Source: Nemania diffusa (lineage: Eukaryota; Ascomycota; Sordariomycetes; Xylariales; Xylariaceae). Taken from it: 64,000 nt of DNA. The stretch spans positions 3,658,001 to 3,722,000 of the forward strand of contig JBBPUQ010000005.1 in assembly GCA_038501195.1 (NCBI GenBank), written 5' to 3'. The notes under the pieces are model-generated. The model was not told where the DNA came from, made no database searches, and saw nothing but the letters and a program-made list of their open reading frames with translations. This document shows positions 14,052 through 26,223 of this stretch, piece after piece. The translations under genes were made by a program, and so were the position numbers. How positions within the stretch are numbered: position 1 is the first letter of the stretch; each line of letters begins with the position of its first letter.

Positions 14052-17000
14052 CTATTTCCTTTTTCCTTTTGATTTAGACTTGGACGCTGCCGCCGAATTC
14101 GTCGAGGTGACACTAGAAGCTCGTGAAGAGGGCGCTGCAGATTTGGACTTGCTGGTAGCCTTGACATTATCTAAGGCCTTGTTCTGTTTCATCCATTAGT
14201 CCAAGTTCGATTTCAAATAGAAAAATACGAAGTCACATACCTTGACACTGCTCTTCGGCTTCTTCTTAGCCGGGGCCATGCCGAGAACGCTGTCCTCATC
14301 GTTCTCCTCGTCATCAGGCTCTCTCTTCCCCTTGCCATTGACACCGTTTGATTTCGTCGGATGCACGTCCTCAAATTCCTTCACAATAGTAGTGAGAAGG
14401 GTGGTGCAACGACGACTGATTTCGACGGGCGTCCGGCTTAGGAAGAACCAATCAAACCGGAACAGAGGACTTTCACGGATCTCGTCGCGAACACGTTCAA
14501 AAATCCCTTCAGAGTCAATGCCATACTTGTCGAGAAGCACCAACAAAAATCGATCCTCTTCTTCAGTATACACCTTCTTGTTGGTTGTAGAGACAGAGTA
14601 GTTGATTTTCATTTGCTGTAGCGGCACGCGGTATTGCTGGAGTTTCTTTCGGAGCATCTTACGCTGGTGCTCGGTCTTGCGCAGGCGTTCCTCTCCGGTC
14701 TCGATAACCCCAAGAGATTTAGTGTAGTCGGCTACTTCGGTGTAGCGCTGCCAGAAGACTTTTGCGTATGCCTTAATTTCGGCCGGGGTCTTGCTGTCAA
14801 CTTCCTCGGCAATTCTATCGTAGTCATTACGCCCGTAACGTGCAGAGCCGTTGATGAACTGCTGATAATCTCGTCGATTCCACTCGCTAAAGCCTTGAAG
14901 TGAAAGCTTCTGCTTCTCTTCTTGTTCCTCTTCAGCAAGGGGAGCGGCATTATCAATTTCTTGCTGGTCCAAGGCGCGCTCCGCTTCGCGTTCTGATAGG
15001 TTCTCCTCATCGCCATCAGGCAGCGGAACTTTATATCCAATCTCTTTGCGGTAATATGCCGTCTCACGGTCTTGTAATTCTCGCAGGCGTGGAGGGTAGA
15101 ACTGGTAGTCGTGGACAGGAATTTGCTTCGGCGCACGAGGAGCTTTAGGCTTAGGTTCTGCTTTAGTAGTACCGTAAATTGCTTGTCGATAGAACTTATC
15201 AACCGAATATGACTGCTCTTTACGTTCTCGCTTCGCGGGATTGATCCAATTGAGCCCAATTTCTTTCTTTTTGCCGCTGAAGTTTTCTCCGTTCCATTCG
15301 TAAGCCGACTCCGAAGAAAACTTCTGTAAGTCATCGATACCGAGCTTCTCGTATTTGGCATTGAGCTCTTTCGTTCGAGCTTCACCTTTTGATAGAATCT
15401 TCTCGATATCGTCATCATTCAATTCCGTGCCCTTTGCGGCACCGGTTGCACCCTTCGTCTGAAACACCTTTTCGGCTCCATGCTGAATCATAGTAAGAAG
15501 TTCATCCTTACCAGCAGGTCCCTTAGCACCGGGGTGAGCACGACCTTGCTGAATGACTAGCTGATCGAGGCGAAGCTTTTGGGCGGCGCGCTCCAGAACC
15601 TTCTCTTCGATTGCGTTTTCGGTGACAAATCGATAAACCACAACTTGCTTGGTCTGTCCAATTCGATGCGCGCGGTCCATGGCTTGAAGATCGGCTTGGG
15701 GATTCCAATCGCTATCATACAGAACAACAATATCTGCAGTAGTCAAATTGATCCCCAGACCACCAGCTCGTGTTGTTAGTAGGAAAATAAACTTGTCGGA
15801 GCCTTCTTTGTTGTAATCGTCGATAGCTGCAATCCGATCTTCATGTGCTGTACTACCATCAATACGACAATACTTATATTCGCGGAACACACAATAGTCT
15901 TCAAGAATATCGAGTAGACGGCTCATTTGTGAGAAAATCAGAACACGACTACCCTGTTTCTGCATCTTGCCGAGAAGTCGGTCGAGAAGTGCCATTTTTC
16001 CAGAGTTGTATACGAGATGCTCATCCGTTGTGTACGGCGGTCCGGGCTCAGCGCCCTCAAAGAGGTACGGGTGATTGCAGCATTTTCGTAGTTGCATTAC
16101 GATGTTTAGAAGCCGAGTTTTCGATTCTCGTTTCCCGCCCGCACCATTGACAGCGTCGATATCCTTCTCGAGGATTTTCTGGTACCACTTGATCTGCATG
16201 TCTGACATGCCAATATACAGATTAACTTCTTTCTTGGGCAATAAACTTTTTTCGACATCGGCCTTCACACGTCGTAGGAGAAACGGACGTAGGACTTTGT
16301 GAAGCTGCTCAACAACTTTCTCTTGATCCTGACCTTGACCAGAAAACCATTGGTCAAACGCGTCGGAATCGCCAAAAACATCCGGTAGCAAAAAGTTTAG
16401 TAGAGCCCAGAGTTCGTGGAGATTGTTCTGCAGCGGTGTTCCCGTAATTAACAAGCGGTTCCGGGAGTTAAACAAACGAATGACCTGTGCTAGCGAAGAC
16501 TCTTCGTTCTTGATGCGATGAGCCTCGTCGATGATGATGTATTCCCAGGCGAACTTCTTCAAGTGACTCTTTTCCCTTAGGACCATTTCGTAACTCGTAA
16601 TACAAACATCAAACCCATCATCAACTAGTCGCTCGCTAATTAAAGCATGCCGCTCGTCCTTGGCGCCCTGGAGAACTAGTACGTTGACGTCCGGGGTCCA
16701 TTTCTCAAATTCTCGTCGCCAGTTGTCGAGTGTGGATTTCGGCACCAGCACGAGATGCGGCCCATTTATGCCCATAATATGTCGTAGGTACCCAAGAAAG
16801 GCAATCGTCTGCAGTGTTTTGCCCAAACCCATCTCATCTGCGAGAATACCAGAAATTCCGTTTTCGTGGAGCGAGATGAGCCAATTCAGGCCAGCGATTT
16901 GGTAGTCTCTCATCAACCCGTGAATGAAGCCTGGCGACTCCCGGAAAACAGTCTCAGCAGATCCGCCATGCCTTTCATCCTTCAACAACTCGGCGTCTTC

Positions 17001-17607
17001 TTCAGCCTCAGTTCGGCGTGCCCTGCTAGTAGCCGCGCCACCCTGACGAACGCCCTTCTTCTTATTTCTTATCTCCTCCTCTTCGTTTTGGCGGTCTATC
17101 TCGTGTATAATCTCTCGAATTTTTGGATTTGGATTTGTCTCGATGAAGTGACGGAACAAGTCAGTTAGACCTAGAAGGTAGCGGAATCTTCGTATGGTGT
17201 CATCTTCCTATAGATCCGCTCTAATCAGTAATGCACTTATATCATCCACTTCCTCATGTCCTCATATTTCAGCGCATACCTTGGACTCTCCGAGGGCGTC
17301 ATGTTTTCGGCCAAAAATGCTTCTTCTCAGTTGATTGGCCTCGGCGCGCTTCCTGCGGCCGTCTACATGGTAGTCACCAACAACGCTGCTAGCCGTAGTA
17401 TTAGGGTTTGTGTCGGAGTCTGTGAAGTCCGGGGTATCGTCAACCTCCTGTTGCAGTATAGTTAGTATTGCAAAAAAGGCGAGCTTCGTATGGGGGCAAA
17501 TAATTGGAACAAACCATTTGGTCAGGTTTACTGGTGGAAGGCTCTGGCGCATCTGACATGGACGCGTCAGGGTCGACAGCACTTGGCTTAGAACGTGAAG
17601 GGGCCAT
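14052..17607 (-). CDS. ISWI-type SNF2 chromatin-remodelling ATPase
   Basis: Coding order 17607..17515, 17447..17280, 17207..14241, 14183..14052 (1119 aa); all three introns are phase 0. The first has a GTTTGT donor and a perfect TACTAAC; the last intron (14184-14240) adds a 43-residue Ser/Lys-rich tail ending SKSKGKRK. Domains in order: acidic/basic N-terminus; helicase motif [13 protein letters not shown] near 209; DEAH box near 315; SNF2 C-lobe with [12 protein letters not shown] and [24 protein letters not shown] region; SANT ([20 protein letters not shown]) near 862; SLIDE ([20 protein letters not shown]) near 960. It slides and spaces nucleosomes using ATP in the nucleus. Length and domains match yeast Isw1/Isw2 and animal ISWI; I cannot tell which paralogue. 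The start at 17607 is the first ATG of the family-like N-terminus. Confidence 0.96.
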
Positions 17608-17919
17608 GTCGATTGGCGCTGTCGCAAGCACTTTACGCGACTGAGAGGCGCGGTGCGGTATACCTAAAAGCTGGTCGAGTACACGTTATGATATTGCTTG
17701 GAAGCTTCCTAGTCGTTGTATCTGATGGTGGGTAGATAGAAAAGATGAGTGAGTCGACGAGAAGGCCCGGTGAGGCACGTAGTAAACGCGTCGGAATGTG
17801 GTTGTGTGAATTAAAGGTGGAGGAGCTGGTCAAAAAGATTGGCTGCCAGTGGATAGAGAAATACCTGATACTGGCAGTGCTGTACAGCAACCATGTCAAG
17901 CTTGGGGTACAGAACCGAC
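17608..17919. other. upstream region of the ISWI gene
   Basis: About 310 nt between the ISWI start codon and the transposon relic. Normal base composition. The transposon ends only 313 nt upstream of the start codon, so promoter elements must lie in this stretch or inside or beyond the element. Confidence 0.5.
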
Positions 17920-17921
17920 TA

Positions 17922-17953
17922 TCCCTTTAGAGACCCCCTCGGCATAGCGACTT
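17922..17953 (+). repeat. left terminal inverted repeat
   Basis: Begins TCCCTTTAGAG immediately after TA 17920-17921 and runs to GACTT. Matches the reverse complement of 19994-20025 except for one C/T difference at its 27th base. Confidence 0.9.
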
Positions 17954-19993
17954 TTGACTCCCCCCTGCCTGACCCACACCACCCCTGCTAAGATAGGTGA
18001 CATCATCACTACACAGCTTACTTAAATTCTACTTCTTTGACACTCTTTTAACAATCAATCAAAACAACAGTTATAGCTACGATTATTGTATTGATTAAAA
18101 GCTTACATTTAGATCTATTTCTAAGTTTATTTTATTAATTTTTTTCTGTTGTAAAATAATACTTCATAAAGCTGCAAACATAAAGCTCAATAAAAATATG
18201 TTCGAATTTGATATTTTTTTTATAAACTACTACTTAAAGCTTACCGAATTTCGATTTATTAACTTTTTATACTATGTTTTTAAAATTAACGACTTATTTT
18301 TTACTTTTTTTGATTTATTTGAAGCTTTTTTATTATTTTAGTTTATTATTAAATAAATTAAATATTATAAAAACAGTCAAAAAAAAAATCTTTTTTTAAT
18401 TAAATTAATAAAATAATATTAATATTTGATTTTTTTACTAAAATTATATTGTTTTTTTAAGTTTTTAATTTATATAAGCTTTTATTAAAAAAATCGAATT
18501 AAAAACTACTAGTTAAAATAAAAAAATAATCAACTAAAACATATTTTTTTATTATATATTAGTAAAAATTAGTTTTAAAGTTTATTTTAATATTTTATTT
18601 TTTAAAACTTTAATAATAAAAATTTTATATTATTATAGCTATTTTTAAAAGTTTTTAAAGTTTTAAATATAGTTAAAACAATTGCTAAAAAATTAGTTAA
18701 ATTATTTATAGCTATAACAATTAATAAAACTATAGTTGTATTTATAAGTTAATTTATTATAACTATATATATATAAAACAAATTAAACTTTTTAAGTTTT
18801 AAAGTTTAAGTTGTTATAGCTAAAAATTATATATTGAACTAGTTATAGCACTATAATTATATAAAGTTTATAAAAATATTTTATTTTTTAAAGCTTTTAT
18901 TAAATTAAAAAGCTAAAAAAAAACTTTTTAAAAATGCTTTAGATTTTAAAAAATAGCTAAAACAGCTAAATAATATATAACAAATAGTAGTTATTTTATT
19001 ATATAAATTTTTAAAACAGCTTTATTATTTATTTTATAATAATTTATTTATATTAGTTAATTTATTGACTTATTTATAAAATTATATAAAAATTAAAATA
19101 ACTGTAACAATATATAAATGTTTTAAAATATATAAGCTATTTGTTAACTTTTATATAAAAAATTCTATAAAAAATAAGTTAAAATAAAATAGTTTATAAA
19201 ATATATTTTTAAAAAATAATAAAATTTAATAATTTTTTTATAAAAGTAATGTTATAGTTTTATTTATATTAATAGTTTATTTTAGTTTTAAAAATTATAA
19301 AAAAAGTTACTGTTATAAACTTTGTATAAAAACTGCAAAAACTATTTTTAGTAACTTTTAAGCTAAAAAAGTAACTTTATTAACAATTATAAATAATTAT
19401 AATATTTATAAAACTAGTATTAACTTTATTAATTAATTAAAGTTATATAATATTTAAAGTTATTAAATTTATAAAAGCTATAAAAAATGTTTATTTTTTT
19501 AATATATTTTTAATGTAGTTTTTACAAACATTTTTTTGTTTTAAAAATAAACTAAAAAAAACTTTTTAAATTAAAAAGCTTACAAAAACTAAAACATTTA
19601 AAAAAAAACTATTTTAATAGCTATTTTTAATTAATATAACTATAAAACAAAAACAAACATAAAAAGTTATTTAGAATTGAATTTTTTCAAAAACGAGCTT
19701 TTTAGCTACTAACTAGTTAAAAAAAGCAAACAAAACAATTGTAAAACTTACAAAAGATTTATAATAAATTTGCAAAAACATATTTTATTAAATAAAATAA
19801 ATAAAAACGCTAATATTAAAAAAAGAACTATTACAGTTTATAGTTGCAATAAATATAATATAACTTTTTGTAATAATAAACGTTGCAGTAACATCTGGCA
19901 TGGGCAACATTAGGTGGAGATGGTTGTATATTATACTTTTCCGATTTTTATTGATTTTTATTGGTCATTTTACCCTTGGCTAGTGCTTACGGC

Positions 19994-20025
19994 AAGTCAC
20001 TATGCCGAGGGGGTCTCTAAAGGGA
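19994..20025 (-). repeat. right terminal inverted repeat
   Basis: Reverse complement of the left end with a single transition. It is followed directly by TA (20026-20027). Confidence 0.9.
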
Positions 20026-20027
20026 TA

Positions 20028-20870
20028 CAGTACATCACCGACCGAGTATTGGTAGACTACCTAAAAAGGAAATAGCGTGAGCCTTATCGCGCTTATCGTC
20101 ACTAGCCTCTAGTACCTAAGGTGTTTATACATATTTAGGTACCTTAGGTATAGATTATGTAGATATTCTAGGTTAGGGAGGTACCTGCATGTGTATACAG
20201 ACTATGCATTACCTGTACATAGGTACATAGGTAGATACCTACATGTACGTTAGCGTATAATCGACTGGCAATGTCCCACGTTGCCCATAGCTGCCAGGTG
20301 GCAGCATGAACGTAAACACTCGTCGCAGCCCAAAGCTACGGATACAGAAAAAGGCTTGCCGGCTCCCTGGGAGACTTTTTGCGCTGCCAAGAAACGCCGC
20401 AACACAGCCCATTCCCTTTCCGACCGTGAGATCCCTGTTGGCCGCCAGCAAAGAGCCAGGCTCAAGTGACCAAGGCACTTCATCATCCGTCCTCTGTCAT
20501 ATGATAGACGACTGCTCCTTTTCATGATTCCTTCGCTAAACAGCTCCAAATCAATAATCCATCTTCGTCGCCTACTATCGTTTATCCTATCCTCCGAAAC
20601 CTCAGGACTTGCTATCGTCCTTCGCCGACTCCAGGAATCATCCCGGTGCCGATACATCCCGTAATCGCAATACCTACGCTGCAGGCCCACTACCTAGCCC
20701 GCGTGCCCGCAGTCCCCCCACCAGACCAGACCGACAACGAGGCCGAACCTGCGAGAAATAAACCAAGGGTTTGTTATCGCTTCCAAGAGTCTTTGCTACA
20801 TCGCCAGAGCCCAAGTTAGCCCTCTCGCTGTTGGCCGTACTTTTCGGACATCCCGGCGCTTCAATACATT
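20028..20870. other. intergenic region and probable long leader
   Basis: Positions 20110-20250 are crowded with TAGGTA/TACCTA words. The stretch from about 20300 to 20870 has coding-like base composition, but its short frames show no recognisable protein; it probably includes the 5' leader of the gene at 20871. Confidence 0.5.
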
Positions 20871-21650
20871 ATGGATGCTATAAGGGGCTCATCACCGCCC
20901 AAAGCCAACCTGGGCGCTGACTCGCCCGAGCAGCTCCTCAATGCCTTCAAGGCTGCTGCCCTATCAGTCACGAAGCTTTATAAGACCTCCGCTGCCGCCC
21001 AGGCCAAGTCTCGTACCGACGGGTACCAGGACTGCCTCGACGACCTGCTGACTTTCCTCGATAAACGGAACATTGGCCTAGGCGACGGTGAGGGATGGCA
21101 GATCCGGAAGTGGGCCACTGAGCGCTTGGATGGCAGAGATTTAGGCCCCCAAGCCACAGACGATGAAGACGAGGCTGAAAAGGCTGAACCAGTCTCTTCG
21201 CCCGAGCCTGCACGCCTAAATTCCATCCCGCAACCATCCACTCTACGACACGAGCCGACGCCTCCAGCCGTAGATCCTCCCGTCTCCGCCGAGCCCATTA
21301 TAGAAGAAACTCAGATGATTGCCGTCCCAACACAAGAAAACTTCACTTTCCAGTCCTCGCACCCCTACCCCCAGGAATCATATCTAAACCTCGCAAATCT
21401 CGACTTATCCGACTCAATGAAAACAAATGAAAACACTACGCAAGCCCCCCCTGCCATGTCTGTGCCTCAGACCACTCGTGGCCGGAGGGACAGACGAGGC
21501 CCACGGCCACGCAACACTACGACTGGTCATCTAGGACGAGGGGCCGGCCAGAAGCGGCCAATCAACTTTGCCGAGCTGTTTGACGTGGGCAGTATGAATT
21601 TTGGAAAAGAGCCCTTCGGTAGAGAAGGGAAGCGGAGCAGGCATACTTGA
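20871..21650 (+). CDS. TAPR1/HAPSTR1-like (DUF4588) protein
   Basis: Single exon, 259 aa. The N-terminal region SPEQLLNAFKAAALSVTKLY followed by KTSAAAQAKSRTDGYQDCLDDLLTFLDKR (written as adjacent parts) resembles the conserved core of animal C16orf72/HAPSTR1 (an alanine-rich helix with AVTxLYK, then a Gly-Tyr-Gln helix and a VLAW/LLTF-type segment). The middle is a disordered, acidic and Pro-rich linker; the C-terminus is Arg-rich (TTRGRRDRRGPRPRN) and has a short INFAELFDVGSMNFG motif before a basic GKRSRHT end, which may be a nuclear signal. HAPSTR1 in animals binds the ubiquitin ligase HUWE1 in stress responses; a fungal role is inference. Similarity is recalled by eye, so a family call of moderate strength; the gene itself is solid. 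Confidence 0.65.
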   Translation: MDAIRGSSPPKANLGADSPEQLLNAFKAAALSVTKLYKTSAAAQAKSRTDGYQDCLDDLLTFLDKRNIGLGDGEGWQIRKWATERLDGRDLGPQATDDEDEAEKAEPVSSPEPARLNSIPQPSTLRHEPTPPAVDPPVSAEPIIEETQMIAVPTQENFTFQSSHPYPQESYLNLANLDLSDSMKTNENTTQAPPAMSVPQTTRGRRDRRGPRPRNTTTGHLGRGAGQKRPINFAELFDVGSMNFGKEPFGREGKRSRHT

Positions 21651-23136
21651 AAGAAACGTTCTACGATATTTCCCCCTGCATCCCTCGGCGCACGGGTCTA
21701 GGTCTAAGGCGGCTCGCTTCTCTTCTAGGGCATGGCATCGGGTACACACGAGGAGCACGCCGTCATCAAGATGCATGGGAGTGGTAGACATATATTGGGA
21801 AGGAAGCATCAATATGGGTCTCTTTACTAGCATTCCAGGCGTTCGGAACCGGTCAGCCACGGCTATCCGCCCATGTTAACCTTAGCGACTTTTGCTTCAC
21901 CTATTTTTTTTATGGGATATTAGAAGTTCGGAGAGTGAGACATTCTGTTGTTGAGTCGCTGTCATGTATATCTGGGGAACCTGTTCTCCTATTTCGGTGT
22001 CTATAGGTTTATAAGAGGAGGCGTGGTACGTGTAGATAGCTTTTCACTCGAACGTTAACGATTAGTTCCCATGATTCCCCAGTTTAATTCTGTCGCAGGA
22101 GGCGGGATCGACAAGGCCAGTATGTTCATTGACCTCGTTTACCACTTCGAATCTTCTAAGCCCCTCCAAGCGATATAACACTATTCCAACGAGCTGTTTA
22201 CCCCCGAGTAGCTACTATGGCAATAATGAAATACTTGAATTTTTTTTACCTGCTTGGAAAGTTACAATTTGTCGGATATTAGGCATGCCGTATTTGATCA
22301 ACTTGAGTTTACTTCGTAATACGCACGCACAATACTTGCTACCTAATTAGATGTAAGTGAATTGAGTTCAACCTCCTACAGGCATTCAACCGTGCCAAAT
22401 CACGTGTAGGGCGCCCTGCCCTGTGTTTGAAACCTTAATAAGTAGTACAGGCAAGCATTAGGTACTGGGTTAATCCGTGAAGTCTAGAAGGGTTACACGG
22501 CAGTTTGTGCTATAACAGCGTCCCTTGCACTAGTCCCATGTATAAGAGTTTATTTCCTCACTGTAGTTAACTTTGCTTAGCAACGTGTATGCTTATAACT
22601 ACCTAGTTTTGTAGCCGAGCTGAGGCAACATATATGTGATCAACGTTACTAGTTGTGAAGAGTATTAACTTCAACACGCCATTCGTATAGAGTACTGATT
22701 TAGCACGCTCGAGACCATCATGAGCTGGACCTGACCAAGCCGAGCCGAACGAAACACTATTAGCAATAGTAGATCTGCAAGGATAAGGAGAAAGTACAAC
22801 AAAAACACGAGGTAGGCGAGAATGAAAAGTGGGCAATGCATCTAAGTACCGTGTTCTAATATATTGCTGTTGAAGGTATCATATCCCAAAATATAGCCCT
22901 CCCATCTCTATCTCCTTATGTTTGAGGTATCTAGAAGATGATTCAAAACGATCCCATGTCAAACTATACTCCCGCTCCTCTAGTTGAATCAGAAGAAGCT
23001 ATGCATTGTTTCCCTCCCTTTCTCATGCCATGAAGTTGAGTCTAAACCCCGACCTAACCCGAACACCGCGCCGTGCCTCATGATATTAGGCATTTACTAG
23101 ATTAAATAGAATTGATCATTTTTCCGATTAATTGTT
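21651..23136. other. convergent intergenic spacer
   Basis: About 1.5 kb between the 3' ends of the TAPR1-like gene (+) and the C1-THF synthase gene (-). Short frames only; no gene seen. Confidence 0.5.
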
Positions 23137-26100
23137 TTAAAAGAGCCCTTGAATCTCGCCAGTCTCGGTGTCAACATCGACGTTGAAGTAGCCTGGGGCA
23201 GTCGGTAGCCCAGGAATGGTCTGAATGTCAGCAGCGAGAGCGTACCTATTTATTAAAAATGATTAGTACAGGTATGTTCCAAACAAAGCGTGGTTGGATA
23301 GGGTCAGCTCTTACAAGTACCCAGCACCGGCCGCCATCCTCACATCACGGATGGGGACGGTGAAGCCTGTTGGGGCACCCTTGAGATTGGGGTCATGTGA
23401 CAGGGAGTACTGCGTCTTCGCAATACAAATAGGTAGGTTGGCGAAGCCTTGCTTCGTGTAGGTCTCGACTTTCTTCTGAGCTAGCTCGCTAAATTCAACA
23501 GCCTCAGCACCATACATCTTCTTGCAGATAGCCTCCATGCGCTCTTGAACGGAACCACCTTCGACATCGTATAAAAGCTTGAAGTTCTTAGGCTTCTCAG
23601 AAGCAGCAATTACACCTTTCGCAAGGTCAACAGCACCCTTGCCGCCTTCGGCCCAGTGATTCGCCAATATCGCGTCCTCTGCTCCAGCCGCGATGGCTTC
23701 CTCACGGATGACAGCGATTTCAGCATCCGTGTCAGTAGAAAACTTGTTGACGGCAACAACAACGGGACATCCGTAAGCCCGAGCATTTTCGATGTGCTTC
23801 TTGAGGTTTACACAGCCCTTGCGTAGCACTTCAACATTTTCTGCTTTATAAATAGGGTCCAAGGGAGCACCGGGAGCAATTGGCGGGCCTCCACCGTGCA
23901 CCTTCAGAGCACGGACTGTAGCAACAACAACCACAACATCCGGTACAAGACCTGAGGCACGGCACTTGATGTTGAAAAATCGCTCACCACCCATTGTGAA
24001 GTCAAAGCCTGCTTCAGTGACCACAAAACCAGCCTTGGTGCTATGGTCTTCATCAAGTTCAGTGCCGACGAGCTTTAGAGCCATCTTATCCGCAAGAATG
24101 GAGCTGTTGCCAATGCTTATGTTAGCGAATGGCCCGGCGTGTACAAAGACAGGCGTGCCTTCTAAACTCTGCATCAAGTTAGGCTTGATAGCATCCTTCA
24201 TGAGAGCAGTGAGGGCGCCACCAGCTCCAAGATCGTCGCATGTAACCGGGTCCCCAGATCGCGAGGTAGCAACGACCATCCGTCCAAGTCGCTCTCGCAT
24301 GTCGGGGAGACTAGTGCTCATGGCAAGAATAGCCATGCATTCGCTAGCAACCGAGATATCGAACCCGGTGTTTCTTGTCTGGCCCTTCTCAGTGGGTGCA
24401 ATACCAACTGTAATTCCACGCAGATGGCGGTCATTAACATCCAAGACACGTCTCCAAGTGATGGTATCAGGGTCGATATCTAGACGAGCGAAACGGTGAA
24501 TTTCGTCCTCCGTAAGCTCGTTGGGGTCTGTCTTATCAATCCCTAATTTCTTAAGTCGACGGAACATGATTGGTGCGAACGCCCTCTTTCCATTCTTTGC
24601 GGGTACCAGTCGCTTGTACAGGGGTCCATCCTTCTGTGTGTTTTCATGGAATATGCGAGTTTCAATGGCGGCAGCGAGAAGGTTATTCGCAGCCGAAACC
24701 GCATGAATATCGCCCGTCAAATGCATATTAAACTCGTCCATGGGAATGACTTGACTGTAGCCGCCACCTGCAGCACCCCCCTTGATACCAAAGGTGGGAC
24801 CCTGACTAGGCTGGCGTACATTTGCGAAGGTCAGTCGACCGAGGTGAGCGCCCAAGGCCTGGGCCAAGCCCATCGTCGTGGTGGACTTGCCTTCACCAAG
24901 AGGAGTAGGTGTGATGCCAGTAACGACAACATATCGGCCGTTCTTACGGTGTTCAAGTCGCTTCAAAAGACTCAAATCCACCTTGGCTTTATGTGCACCA
25001 TATGGCTCTAGTTCGTGAGGGGAAATGCCGACTTCCTCTGCAACTCGAGTGATATGTTTCGGTGCTTGGGCCCTGGATACTTCGATATCTGAAGGGACCG
25101 GGGTTTGGAGCTTAAGAGGAAGAGGAACGATACGTCTCTGCTTCTGGCGGTCGAAATACATAGTCGTAGCGTCGATTACGTTCTGCAACAGCATAGCAAC
25201 TGTCATTGGGCCCACGCCGCCAGGGACAGGAGTGATGTAGGAAGCGACTTGAGATGCTGACTCATAGTCAACATCACCGACAAGACGCTGCCCTGATTTC
25301 CTGGTTGCATCTGGAATATAGTTGGTTCCCACATCGATTACGACGACCCCTGGCTTTAGCCATTCCCCTTTGACGAAGTTGGGTTTTCCTATAGCGGCTA
25401 CGACGATATCGGCCCTCTTTAACTTCTCCTCTAGATCCTTTGTCTTAGAGTGGCATGTGGTGACCGTGGCATCAGCGTTCTTGAGTAGGTAACTGACGGG
25501 ACTACCAACAATATCACTTCGTCCGAGAACCACAGCGTCCTTTCCCTGAAGATCGACACCAGCCTTCTCCAGCAACACCATTACACCTTTGGGTGTGCAT
25601 GGAATAAAATAGGGGTTGCCACCCTTCTTAGCGAGTTCGCCAATATTAGTAGTGCCAAAGCCATCCACATCTTTCTCGTCAGCAACGACAGAAGTGATAG
25701 TATACTCGTTGATGTGTTTAGGAAGAGGCAGCTGAACTAAAATGCCTGTTACTTTCGCATCATTATTCAAAATGTGCAGATTTGCCAAGAGCTCTGCTTC
25801 TGTGATAGACTCTGGATAGTGGAGGAGCTCGCAGCTGATGTGCGCCTAGGTGAGTCACCGCGGTTAGGTGAGTGCATTAAGATATGGAGATTTAAAATCT
25901 GCACGTTTATTATTACTTACCTCCTCAGCAGCCTTGAGTTTCATACGAACATAGGTAGCTTGAAATAGATCGATTAGAGCGGGATTTATAGCCAAGGCGG
26001 CAGTTCTCACATACAGGAATCAGATCGATCACCGACTAGAGGCGCGTTAGGTCATGCATGACTTTCAACTTTAAATGGCTAGCGGCTGTGCGAACTAACC

Positions 26101-26223
26101 TTGGATAATCTTCAGGCAAGGTTGATATTGAGGGTTCAACTTCTGCTTCTCCACTACCTCGGCGGCAAGTTTCTCGCGGATGGACTTTGCGATGGCTGTG
26201 CCATCAAGTTTTATGGCGGCCAT
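23137..26223 (-). CDS. C1-tetrahydrofolate synthase, trifunctional
   Basis: Coding order 26223..26100, 26035..26015, 25958..25921, 25845..23315, 23245..23137 (940 aa, like yeast Ade3/Mis1). Exon 2 is a 21-nt micro-exon; with exon 3 it rebuilds [20 protein letters not shown], which contains the YxxxK catalytic motif. The last junction (TT|G) adds a 37-codon exon ending GEIQGLF. The N-terminal part (about 1-300) is the methylene-THF dehydrogenase/cyclohydrolase ([31 protein letters not shown]); the rest is formyl-THF synthetase with ATP loop [10 protein letters not shown] near 373. It interconverts one-carbon folates for purine, thymidylate and methionine supply. Upstream, the frame stays open from 26223 to an ATG at 26814, with a mitochondrial-presequence-like stretch just before the internal start ([15 protein letters not shown]), so a longer mitochondrial precursor is possible. 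The start at 26223 matches the cytosolic form. Confidence 0.95.

Larger units (their letters stand above)
17922..20025. mobile_element. AT-mutated TIR DNA transposon relic (2.1 kb, TA target site)
   Basis: The two ends are inverted repeats of 32 bp with one mismatch (26 identical, then C/T, then GACTT), starting TCCCTTTAGAGACCCC on each strand. Both ends abut a TA dinucleotide (17920-17921 and 20026-20027), the target duplication of Tc1/mariner-type elements, including fungal Fot1/pogo-like ones. The body from about 18030 to 19880 is almost only A and T, with remaining C mostly in CpT and remaining G mostly in ApG, the pattern expected after RIP removed CpA/TpG. Stop codons fill all frames, so no transposase can be read. 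The ends keep normal composition. The length fits an originally autonomous element of that superfamily; superfamily placement rests on TSD, TIR and length only. Confidence 0.85.

Noticed and set aside
17745..17930. 61-aa frame running into the transposon end
   Set aside because: Crosses the TA/TIR border and overlaps another frame in antisense; no features.
20250..20690. 146-aa minus-strand frame before the TAPR1-like gene
   Set aside because: No motif, overlaps frames on both strands and lies in the probable leader; treated as chance.
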